Of a stretch of 64,000 nucleotides of DNA, positions 57,140-64,000 are shown in pieces (the stretch's first letter is position 1; each line of letters opens with the position of its first letter). A program made the position numbers and the translations under genes. The stretch lies in assembly GCF_030252185.1 (NCBI RefSeq), contig NZ_CP126970.1, forward strand, positions 620,001 through 684,000, written 5' to 3'. This stretch comes from Corynebacterium suedekumii. Its GTDB lineage: Bacteria; Actinomycetota; Actinomycetes; Mycobacteriales; Mycobacteriaceae. Below the pieces are notes generated by a model. It was not told the origin of the DNA, made no database searches, and was given only the letters and a program-made list of their open reading frames with translations.

Positions 57140-58210
57140 ATGACGAACAGGACCACCCGCTCAGCGGCCGCCGTGCGCACCGGCCTCGTGGCCGCGCTCG
57201 CCGCGTCCGTGGCCATCGGTGCCTATGACTTTGTCTCCACCAGTCAGGACGGCGGGACCTCCGCCTCCGGTTCCCAGACCACCGGCCCGGGCGGTGGCGG
57301 CACCGACCCGGAGACTGGCGAGGCGGCACCGTTCACCAGCGCGGACGTCGGGGCGTGCCTGACCTGGGACATCGGCGCCGACGGTGAGGTCACCCAGTTC
57401 GAGCAGGCCCCCTGCGAGGGCGAGCACCGGTTCGAGATCTCCGCCCGGGAGAACCTCGCCACCTACCCCTCCTCCGAGTTCGGCGAGGACGCCCCCATGC
57501 CGGACCTGACGCGCCAGGCCCAGCTACGCGAGGAGCTGTGCCACTCCCCCACCCTGCGCTACCTCGACGGCCGCTTCGACCCGGTCGGCCGGTACTCCAT
57601 CGCCCCCATCCTGCCGTCGGCCGACGCGTGGGAGAACGGCGACCGGACGATGCTGTGCGGCATCCAGTCCACCGACGCCGACGGCGTCCCTCAGCTCACC
57701 ACCGGCGCCGCCGCCGACCAGGACCAGGCCCGGGTCGCCGAGCCCGGTGAGTGCCTGTTCGTCGACGGTTCCCGTGCCCTGCGCACCGTCGACTGCGCCG
57801 AGGATCACCACCTCGAGGCCACCGCCACCGTCGACCTGGCCCCCGTGTTCCCTGAGGGCACCCCGTCGGTCGCGGACCAGGACACCCACCTGGCCGAGGT
57901 GTGCACCCAGGCCGCCATCGACTACCTCGACGGCGAGGAGAACCTCTACCAGTCCACCTTGCAGCCCTACTGGACCGCGCTGGAGCAGGCCTCGTGGATC
58001 GGCGGTTCCCATTCCGTCAACTGTGCACTGACGCACGCGAACTCGAATGGCGGTTTCTCCGTCCTCAACGGCACCGCCACCGCCGGCCGGGACGGTTTCA
58101 CCATCGACGGCCAACCCCCGGCGGAGCAGCCGCCACGGGACCCGCTGCGCGAACCCCCGGTCGCCCCGCCGAACCCCGGCGCGCTGCCACCCACCGTCCC
58201 GCAGGTCTGA
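57140..58210 (+). CDS. septum-formation-family membrane-anchored protein (Rv3835-type)
   Basis: A 356-residue protein with an N-terminal membrane anchor (TGLVAALAASVAIGAYDFV, residues 14-32), a Gly/Thr linker, and two copies of an extracytoplasmic module rich in Cys: DVGACLTWDIG ... APCEGEHRFEISAREN ... LCHSPTLRYLDG and EPGECLFVDG ... TVDCAEDHHLEATATVD ... VCTQAAIDYLDG. These are PF13845-type 'septum formation' repeats. A Pro-rich tail ends it. The ATG at 57140 follows GGGGGG at modest spacing. It sits beside serS and a metallopeptidase gene, as Rv3835 sits beside Rv3834c and Rv3836. Confidence 0.82.
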   Translation: MTNRTTRSAAAVRTGLVAALAASVAIGAYDFVSTSQDGGTSASGSQTTGPGGGGTDPETGEAAPFTSADVGACLTWDIGADGEVTQFEQAPCEGEHRFEISARENLATYPSSEFGEDAPMPDLTRQAQLREELCHSPTLRYLDGRFDPVGRYSIAPILPSADAWENGDRTMLCGIQSTDADGVPQLTTGAAADQDQARVAEPGECLFVDGSRALRTVDCAEDHHLEATATVDLAPVFPEGTPSVADQDTHLAEVCTQAAIDYLDGEENLYQSTLQPYWTALEQASWIGGSHSVNCALTHANSNGGFSVLNGTATAGRDGFTIDGQPPAEQPPRDPLREPPVAPPNPGALPPTVPQV

Positions 58211-58220
58211 CGGCCGGGCG

Positions 58221-58568
58221 ATGGTGCACGTCAGCGACGAGGTCTTCGATGACATGGTCAACGACGCCCTCGATCTCATCCCCGAGGAGTTCGCCCGCCG
58301 CATGGGCAATGTCGTCGTCCTCGTCGGCGACCGCAACGAGGACAACCCGGAGATCCTCGGCCTCTACGAGGGGGTGGCTCTCACCGAGCGCACCTTCGAC
58401 CACACCGGGTACCTGCCGGACACCATCTCCATCTACAAGGGCGCCCTCGAGGACGTCTGCGACACGGAGGAACAACTCGCCCACGAGGTCATGGTGACGG
58501 TGTTCCACGAGGTGGGGCACTACTTCGGTATCGAGGAGGACCAGCTCCACCACCTCGGCTGGGGGTGA
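58221..58568 (+). CDS. zincin-like metallopeptidase (Rv3836-type)
   Basis: A 115-residue small protein with the zinc-peptidase motif TVFHEVGHYFGIEEDQLHHLGW, that is HExxHxxGxxE/D, near residue 92. This is the minimal metzincin-like family found next to serS in actinobacteria. Upstream, LIPEEFARRMGNVVVLVGD and DTISIYKGALEDVC fit the family. The ATG at 58221 lies ten bases after the septum-formation gene, so the two are co-expressed. No signal peptide is present, so it acts in the cytoplasm. The substrate is unknown. Confidence 0.85.
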   Translation: MVHVSDEVFDDMVNDALDLIPEEFARRMGNVVVLVGDRNEDNPEILGLYEGVALTERTFDHTGYLPDTISIYKGALEDVCDTEEQLAHEVMVTVFHEVGHYFGIEEDQLHHLGWG

Positions 58569-58575
58569 AGGAAGC

Positions 58576-59268
58576 TCAGATCTGGTGATCCAGGTCCGCC
58601 CAGCGGAGCAGATCCCACTTGCCGAAGGGCCGGCCGCCCGGTTCGAGGACGATGTAGCGGCAGTTGCCCAGGTAACCGGCGAAGGCGAAGTCCGGGTCGA
58701 CGTCGGCAGCATGCGTGGCGATGGTACGGATCGCTGCCCCGTGGCTGACCACGAGGACGTCGCCGTCGCCGTCCCCGTCCTCCCCGAAGTGCTCGAGCAC
58801 GAGGTTCTCCAGCACCGGCTGGTAGCGGCCCAGCAGGTCGGGGAGGGTCTCCCCGCCCGGCAGACAGGCGGTCTCGTCCCGGGACAGCCAGCCGCGCAGT
58901 CCGGTGGTGTAGATGCTGTGGGACTCCTCGTCGCCGAGGAGTTCATGGTCGCCGGCGAAGATCTCGTGGATGTCGGGCAGGACGGAGATACGGGTGGACT
59001 CCTCCGGCAGGGCGGCGGTCTGCTCGAAGGACCGCATGGCCAGCAGGGCAGTCTGCTGGGCGCGCAGTGCGATGGAGCAGCCGACCATGGTCAGACGCCC
59101 GGCGCTGCCGCCGCCGGCGCCGCAGTACTCGGCGAGCTCGGCGCCGACGTCGCGGGCCTGCCGGCGGCCCAGCTCGGTGAGCTCGGCACCGGGTGGCCGG
59201 GTGTCCAGCTTGTGGGCGACGTTGCTGTGGGTCTGTCCGTGCCGGAGGAGAATGAGGCGTCCCGCCAT
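58576..59268 (-). CDS. histidine phosphatase superfamily protein (phosphoglycerate mutase-like)
   Basis: A 230-residue cytoplasmic phosphatase with the catalytic motif LILLRHGQTHSNVAHKLDTRPPGAELTELGRRQA (RHG, His near residue 11) at the N-terminus, GCSIALRAQQTALLAM (Arg near 69), LPDIHEIFAGDHELL, and the second catalytic His in VLVVSHGAAIRTIATHAAD near 180. Its counterpart by position is Rv3837c. It probably acts on small phosphometabolites rather than as glycolytic mutase. The ATG at 59268 directly follows the pheA stop (TAG-ATG) with AAGGAA upstream, so translation is coupled to pheA. Confidence 0.87.
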   Translation of the reverse strand: MAGRLILLRHGQTHSNVAHKLDTRPPGAELTELGRRQARDVGAELAEYCGAGGGSAGRLTMVGCSIALRAQQTALLAMRSFEQTAALPEESTRISVLPDIHEIFAGDHELLGDEESHSIYTTGLRGWLSRDETACLPGGETLPDLLGRYQPVLENLVLEHFGEDGDGDGDVLVVSHGAAIRTIATHAADVDPDFAFAGYLGNCRYIVLEPGGRPFGKWDLLRWADLDHQI

Positions 59269-60219
59269 CTAGAGTTCCTTTCCTTCCCGGGCCGCGATGA
59301 CCCAGTCCGTGGCCTGCTGGAGTTTCTCCAGGTTGTCGTCGAGCCCGTGGGGATCCGCCTGCCCCCGCACGGAGGGCCAGGATCCCAGGTAGGAGATGTC
59401 CTCCGCGCGCAGCCACAGGGCGCGTAGCGCCTCGGCCAGGGGGGCGTCGTCGATGTGGCCGACGAGGTCGGCGTAGAAGTGGTACGTGCCGAATTCCCGG
59501 CGGGTGGGCCGGGACTCGATCCGGGACATGTCCACCCCACGCAGGGAGAACTCCGTGAGCGCGCCGACGAGGGTGCCGGGTTCGTTGGGGAGGGTGAACA
59601 CCACGGTGGTGTTGTCGTGCCCGGTGCGCGGGGTGGGCACCCCGGTGGGGCCGACGACGACGAAGCGGGTGCGCGCCCCGGCCATGTCCGCCACCTCGGA
59701 GGCGAGGACGTCGAGGCCGAAGAGGGCGGCGGCCCGGTCGGGGGCCGCGGCGGCGTCGGCCCGTCCCTCGGCGACGGCCTCGGCGGCCGCGGCGTTGGAG
59801 GAGGCGGGCACGAAACGGGCGTCCGGGAGGTGGTCGGCCAGCCAGCGACGCACCTGCTGGTGGGCGACAGGGTGGGTGGCGAAGGTGCGCACGTCCTCGA
59901 GCGCGGTGCCGGGGCGGACCATGACGGAGAAGGCGATCTCGATCTCCAGCTCGTGGTAGATCTGCACCCCGCCGCCGTCGACGAGCGCATCGAAGGTGGA
60001 GGTCACGGCCCCGTCGACGGAGTTCTCGATGGCCACGCACGCGAACTGCGCCCGCCCGTCCCGCACGGCGTCGAGCGCCTCACGCGGGGAGGCGACGGGC
60101 AGCTGGGTGATCTCGGGGACGCCGAACGCCCCGGCGTCGGCGAACCTGAGCAGGGCCGCCTCGGTGAAGGTGCCGGCCGGCCCGAGGTAGGCCACCGTCA
60201 CACCACTGGGTTCAGTCAT
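59269..60219 (-). CDS. pheA: prephenate dehydratase
   Basis: A 316-residue enzyme converting prephenate to phenylpyruvate in phenylalanine synthesis. The N-terminal catalytic lobe starts VTVAYLGPAGTFTEAALLRF, with CVAIENSVDGAVTSTFDAL near residue 75 and MAGARTRFVVVG (the essential Thr-Arg-Phe) near 190. The C-terminal ACT regulatory domain carries LPNEPGTLVGALTEFSLRGVDMSRIESRP, the Phe-binding ESRP motif, so feedback inhibition by phenylalanine is expected. Length matches the C. glutamicum enzyme (about 315). The ATG at 60219 has only a weak ribosome site; the promoter region is shared with the divergent amidase gene. Confidence 0.95.
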   Translation of the reverse strand: MTEPSGVTVAYLGPAGTFTEAALLRFADAGAFGVPEITQLPVASPREALDAVRDGRAQFACVAIENSVDGAVTSTFDALVDGGGVQIYHELEIEIAFSVMVRPGTALEDVRTFATHPVAHQQVRRWLADHLPDARFVPASSNAAAAEAVAEGRADAAAAPDRAAALFGLDVLASEVADMAGARTRFVVVGPTGVPTPRTGHDNTTVVFTLPNEPGTLVGALTEFSLRGVDMSRIESRPTRREFGTYHFYADLVGHIDDAPLAEALRALWLRAEDISYLGSWPSVRGQADPHGLDDNLEKLQQATDWVIAAREGKEL

Positions 60220-60253
60220 GACCGCCAGCCTATCCAGTCGTATTCTGGTCCGC

Positions 60254-61498
60254 ATGACCACGACCGCCGACCAGCAGACCAGCCTCGCCGACCTGGCGGC
60301 GGCCCTGCGCACCGGCGAGGTCACCGCGGTCTCCCAGGTGGCGGCGTTGGCCGACCGGCTCGCCGGCCTCAGTCCCGCCGAGCACGGCTTCAGCCACCTC
60401 GCCCTGGAGCGGGCCCACGACGCCGCCGAGCGCGCCGACCGGGTCCCGCCACCGCAGCGGGGTCGGCTCCACGGGCTGCTCCTGCCGGTCAAGGACCTCA
60501 CCCACGTCGAGGGCATGCCCACGACCTTCGGGTCGGCGCTGCGGACCCGGCGCGCCGCCGCCACCGACACCGTCGCCGCGGAGCTCATCAACCAGGGCGC
60601 GATCATCCCCGGCAAGTCCGCCGCCGCGGAGCTCGGACTGACCATCTACACCGAGCCGCCCGGCCTGCCCGTCCCCGACAATCCGCTGTGGCCCGGACGC
60701 ACCCCGGCCGGATCCTCGGGTGGGGCGGCCGTCATCGTCGCCCGGGGCCTGGTGCCCGCCGCCCACGCCTCCGACGGCGGCGGCTCCATCCGTGTCCCCG
60801 CCGCCGCGACCGGCATCGTGGGATTCAAGCCGTCCGCCCCGCGGCTCGCGGCGCAGGGTTTTCTCACCACCTCGCTCGCCGACACCGCATTCCTCCATCA
60901 GCTCGACCCCGCTCCCGGCCGGCGTCGGGTCGGCGTGCTCACGCAGCCGTTGTTCTTCGGCACGGACGTCGACGAGGTCATGCTCACCGCCGTCGCCGGG
61001 GCCGCGGACCGCCTGCGCGAGGCCGGCCACGAGGTGGTGGAGGTCTCCGCCTACCCGGGCAGCGAGGACACCTTCGCCGCGTTCCGCACCATCTTCACCG
61101 CCAAGCTCGTCGGCCTGCCCGGCCCGGCCGACGGCATCGTCGGCTGGCTGCGTGCCCACGGCCGCGCCGTCACCCGCGACCGGCTGGTCGCCGCCGAGAA
61201 ACATGCCGACCGGCTCGGACCCATGCTCGCCGACCACTGGGGCGTCGACGCCCTGCTCACCCCCATGACCACCACCGACCCGCCACCGATCGGCCACTTC
61301 GCCGCCCTGCCGCCGGAGGAGAACTTCCTCGCACAAACCCGCTGGTCCCCGTGGGGTTCCCTGTTCAACGTCACCGGCCGGGCCGCGGTGTCCCTGCCCT
61401 GGCCCGTCCCCGGCCACCCGCCGGTGGGCGTCCACCTGGGCGCCCTGACGCTTGACGACGCCGCCCTGCTCCACCTCGCCGGGGAGCTGCACCGGTGA
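60254..61498 (+). CDS. amidase-signature family hydrolase
   Basis: A 414-residue cytoplasmic amidase. The Ser-cis-Ser-Lys catalytic set is visible: Lys80 in LLLPVKDLTHVEGMPTTFGS, the GSSGG element in GRTPAGSSGGAAVIVARGL near residue 155, and the nucleophile Ser in ASDGGGSIRVPAAATG near 178. The substrate amide is not predictable. The ATG at 60254 lies eight bases after a TATTCT -10-like element, so the mRNA may be nearly leaderless. It is translationally coupled to the CPBP gene (GTGA overlap). Divergent from pheA. Confidence 0.88.
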   Translation: MTTTADQQTSLADLAAALRTGEVTAVSQVAALADRLAGLSPAEHGFSHLALERAHDAAERADRVPPPQRGRLHGLLLPVKDLTHVEGMPTTFGSALRTRRAAATDTVAAELINQGAIIPGKSAAAELGLTIYTEPPGLPVPDNPLWPGRTPAGSSGGAAVIVARGLVPAAHASDGGGSIRVPAAATGIVGFKPSAPRLAAQGFLTTSLADTAFLHQLDPAPGRRRVGVLTQPLFFGTDVDEVMLTAVAGAADRLREAGHEVVEVSAYPGSEDTFAAFRTIFTAKLVGLPGPADGIVGWLRAHGRAVTRDRLVAAEKHADRLGPMLADHWGVDALLTPMTTTDPPPIGHFAALPPEENFLAQTRWSPWGSLFNVTGRAAVSLPWPVPGHPPVGVHLGALTLDDAALLHLAGELHR

Positions 61499-62238
61499 GC
61501 GGGGGCGGCGTCGATACGCGGCGCACACGGGCCGAGATCCTGCTCGTCCTCGCCGTCACCTTCGGCATCTCCGGGATCCGGGCACTGCTGCGTCTGGCCG
61601 ATGCCCTCATCGACCCGGTCCCGCTCAACGAGCAGCAGGTCGCACTCAGCACGACGCAGTCGCACAGCCTGTGGCTCGACCTCGGACTGCAGTTGTGCTC
61701 GGCCGGTGTGCTGCTCGCCTACGGCGGCCTCGCCCTGTTCCTCCTCGCCGGCGACGGCATCCGGCTGCTCGCCCCGACGTGGCGCGATCTCGGCTGGGGC
61801 GCCGTCCTCGCCGCGGTCATCGGGCTGCCCGGCCTCGCCCTTTACGCCGCCGCCGTGCACCTCGGCCTGTCCCGCGAGGTCATCCCCACCACGCTCGAAC
61901 ACCCCGGTTCCGAGATCCCCGTGCTGCTGCTGTGGTCGGCGGCCAACGCCTTCGGCGAGGAGATCGTCGTGGTGATGTACCTGCTCACCCGCCTCCGCCA
62001 GCTCGGCTGGGGACTGCCCGCGGCCCTGGCCGCCTCCAGCGTGCTGCGCGGTAGCTACCACCTCTACCAGGGGATCTCGGCGGGCTTCGGCAACATCATC
62101 ATGGGCGTAGTCTACGGCTGGTTCTACTGGCGCACGGGACGGGTGTGGCCGCTGGTCATCGCCCACTTCCTCATCGACGCCGTCGCCTTCGTCGGTTACT
62201 CCGCCCTCGGCGGTGACCTGTCTGTGCTGGGCCTGTGA
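61495..62238 (+). CDS. CPBP-family intramembrane protein (ABI/Rce1-like)
   Basis: A 247-residue protein with about six hydrophobic helices. Motif 1 reads NAFGEEIVVVMYLLTRLRQ: the two Glu are present but the Arg of the usual EExxxR is Val. Motif 2 is in LRGSYHLYQGISAGFGN (His near 182) and motif 3 in VIAHFLIDAVAF (His near 224). Because motif 1 is incomplete, intramembrane protease activity is uncertain. The start is GTG at 61495, overlapping the amidase stop by four bases. CPBP proteins process or protect membrane and exported proteins; the partner is unknown here. Confidence 0.8.
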   Translation: MSGGGVDTRRTRAEILLVLAVTFGISGIRALLRLADALIDPVPLNEQQVALSTTQSHSLWLDLGLQLCSAGVLLAYGGLALFLLAGDGIRLLAPTWRDLGWGAVLAAVIGLPGLALYAAAVHLGLSREVIPTTLEHPGSEIPVLLLWSAANAFGEEIVVVMYLLTRLRQLGWGLPAALAASSVLRGSYHLYQGISAGFGNIIMGVVYGWFYWRTGRVWPLVIAHFLIDAVAFVGYSALGGDLSVLGL

Positions 62239-62289
62239 GGTGTGCGGGTGTGTCGCCTGTGACGGGTGTGGGTGGCTACGCTATGACGC

Positions 62290-63640
62290 ATGACTGATCG
62301 CGAGCGGCGCCATGACCGACAGCGGCCCCTGCCCGACGACATCGTCCGGGGCCGCGACGGCAAGCCACTCGTCGACCGCTACGGGCGCCCCGTCCGCCGT
62401 CGCCCCACTCCGCCGCGGCAGGAGGATCCCTGCCGCACCCCGCAGCGTCGGCCCCGCCGGCAGGAGCCGACGTGGTCGGAGCGCCCGCGGGTGGAGGCAC
62501 CTCGCGCTGTGCCGCCCCGGGCCGATCAGACCCGCTACGACATGCCCCGCCAGGCACCGTCCGGCCGGCCCGGTGAACGCCCCGGTGAACGCCCCCGGCA
62601 GTACGTCCCGCCCCGCCAGCCGGTTCCCGAGCGTCGTCCGCTTCCCCCCGCAGCCGCAGCAGCCGGTCGAGGTACCGCGACGGATCAGCCGTCGCACCGC
62701 CGCCGGCGCCGCCGGACATTCCGGAGGTGGCCGACGCTTCCGCGCCCCCGGGTGCCTCGGCGCGTTCGGCTGGGTCGTCGCCATCGTTCTCGTGCTCACC
62801 CTCGCGGTGACGCTGTGGGCCGACGCCCAGCTCAACCGCGTCGAATCCACCCCGTCCCAGCAGGTGGCCGACACCCGCGGCACCAACTGGCTGCTCGTCG
62901 GCTCGGACTCCCGGCAGGGGCTTTCCGACGAGGACGTCGACCGCCTGGGCACAGGCGGTGACATCGGCGTCGGCCGCACCGACACGATCATGCTGCTGCA
63001 CATCCCCACCGGTGGCCAGGCGCGCCTCGTCTCCCTGCCGCGGGACAGCTACGTCACCATCCCCGGTTACGGGGAGGACAAGATCAACTCCGCCTTCACC
63101 TACGGCGGGCCGACGCTACTGACCGCCACCGTCGAACAGGCCACCGGCCTGCACATCGACCACTACGCCGAGATCGGCATGGGTGGACTGGCCAATGTCG
63201 TCGACTCCGTCGGCGGGGTCGAACTGTGCCCCGAGTACCCCATCGACGATCCCCTGGCCAACCTCAACATCCAGGCGGGCTGTCAGGAGATGGACGGCCC
63301 GACCGCCCTGGGATACGTGCGCACCCGCGCCACCCCGATGGGCGATCTCGACCGGGTGGACCGGCAGCGGGAGTTCTTCGCCGCGCTCATCGACACGATG
63401 ACCAACGCCTCCACCCTCCTCAACCCGGTCCGGATCGTTCCACTGGTCACCAGCACCGCCCGGTCCTTCACCGTCGGCGACGGCGACCACGTGTGGCACC
63501 TGGCCCGCGTCGCCCTGGCCATGCGCTCCGGTGTGGAGACCGAGACCGTGCCTGTCGCCGGATTCGCCGACTACGCCGTGGGCAACGTCGTCCTGTGGGA
63601 CGAGGCCGGCACGCAGGCGCTGTGGGACTCGATGAAGTAG
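62290..63640 (+). pseudogene. LytR-CpsA-Psr (LCP) family cell-wall ligase, split by a poly-C frameshift
   Basis: LCP enzymes transfer lipid-linked wall polymers such as arabinogalactan to peptidoglycan. Two frames make up the gene. The first (ATG 62290) encodes the typical corynebacterial LCP start RERRHDRQRPLPDDIVRGRDGKPLVDRYGRP and a Pro/Arg-rich stretch to PVPERRPLP. After a C6 tract at 62644-62649 the protein continues in the +1 frame with PPQPQQPVEVPRR, a membrane helix (GAFGWVVAIVLVLTLAVTLW) and the LCP domain (NWLLVGSDSR, RTDTIMLLHIPTGG, LVSLPRDSYVTIPGYGEDKINSAF, AEIGMGGLANVVDSVGGVEL, LGYVRTRATPMGDLDRVDRQREFF). One C fewer would restore the frame. All LCP domain residues look intact. 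Confidence 0.85.
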
Positions 63641-63655
63641 ACGGGAAACAGTGAA

Positions 63656-63681
63656 GGGGAGTGCGCGGATGCGCACTCCCC
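63656..63681. terminator. bidirectional rho-independent terminator
   Basis: GGGGAGTGCGC-GGAT-GCGCACTCCCC is a perfect 11-bp stem with a 4-base loop, flanked by AA and TT and followed by TTTCTT on the plus strand. It ends the LCP gene and also lies just beyond the DUF5926 stop on the other strand. Confidence 0.9.
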
Positions 63682-63704
63682 TTTCTTCGGCGTCGCCGTG
63701 ACGC

Positions 63705-64000
63705 CTACCGGATGGTCACCTGACGGGACTTGATGTTCTGCAGCTGCTTGCGCTCGTCGGCGCTGAGCTGGGCGTCGTTGTCCAGTTCGGCGGCGATGGC
63801 CTTGTCCAGGCGGGCGAGTTCATCGTCGTACTCGCCGCTGGTGACGGTCGGGTCGAGGTCGAAGACGGGGACGAGGATGCCGTGGGTGCGGAACACACCG
63901 GCGAACTTCGTGTCCTCGCCGAGGTTGAGCTCACCGCGGGCGGCGATGCGGGCCAGGGCGTTGAGCAGGGCGTCCTCGTTGTCGTCGGTGCGGACCCAGC
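63705..64000 (-). CDS. DUF5926-family protein, C-terminal fragment
   Basis: The last 98 codons of a minus-strand gene that runs off the right edge, in frame to the window end. The visible part reads WVRTDDNEDALLNALARIAARGELNLGEDTKFAG, then FRTHGILVPVFDLDP and a charged helical tail (DDELARLDKAIAAELDND, ending KSRQVTIR). The NALARI...LGE-TKFAG-FRTHG-LVPVFDL pattern is that of DUF5926 proteins of actinobacteria, which have no known function. The N-terminus and domain content cannot be judged. An internal GTG at 63896 is not the start because the conserved reading continues upstream. Confidence 0.75.
   Translation of the reverse strand, partial: WVRTDDNEDALLNALARIAARGELNLGEDTKFAGVFRTHGILVPVFDLDPTVTSGEYDDELARLDKAIAAELDNDAQLSADERKQLQNIKSRQVTIR

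Overview
The window is high-GC actinobacterial DNA, almost certainly from a Corynebacterium. It carries the mycolic-acid and arabinogalactan genes of Mycobacteriales (pks13, fadD32, an accD3-type carboxylase, two mycolyltransferases, aftB, ubiA, glfT2, glf, an MmpL3/CmpL1-type transporter). Two flanks follow M. tuberculosis blocks known from memory: pck-trmB-NYN-mmpL3 (Rv0211 to Rv0206c), and accD4 to Rv3811 followed by the serS-Rv3835-Rv3836-Rv3837c-pheA block.

Layout. 1-9955: start of pckG, two poorly known genes, a glycosyltransferase-acetyltransferase fusion, then trmB, a NYN-domain gene, the MmpL3-type transporter, a YbhN-like membrane protein and a DUF3054 protein. 9952-10038: a 28-residue peptide gene too short for ordinary ORF calling but with a strong ribosome binding site. 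10120-23551: a complete-looking Wzx/Wzy-type exopolysaccharide locus with an initiating phosphoglycosyltransferase, four glycosyltransferases (one fused to a GNAT domain), flippase, polymerase, co-polymerase, deacetylase and a membrane-anchored glycosidase. It appears inserted between the mmpL3 group and the mycolate synthesis group. 23678-42897: the mycolate and arabinogalactan core, all on the minus strand. 43029-47626: accessory genes, including a frameshifted DUF5129 gene, two paralogous ArsC/LMW-PTP-fold proteins (one with its catalytic residues gone), both preceded by 11-bp phased repeats resembling PHO boxes, plus a PAP2 and a VOC protein. 47866-51355: glf and an amidase/PGRP-LGFP protein. 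51352-64000: glpK, a HAD phosphatase, plsC, serS, a FarR-like GntR regulator, septum-formation and metallopeptidase genes, a histidine phosphatase, pheA, an amidase, a CPBP membrane protein, an LCP cell-wall ligase split by a poly-C frameshift, and the end of a DUF5926 gene.

How they work together. AccD3, FadD32 and Pks13 make mycolic acids; the MmpL3-type protein exports trehalose monomycolate; Cop1 and Cmt2 transfer mycolates outside the membrane; UbiA, GlfT2, Glf and AftB build arabinogalactan; LCP proteins attach polymers to peptidoglycan. The exopolysaccharide locus would add a strain- or species-specific surface polymer to this envelope. No tRNA, rRNA, CRISPR array or insertion sequence was recognised. 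Family and orthologue names rest on motif recognition and gene order, not on database searches.
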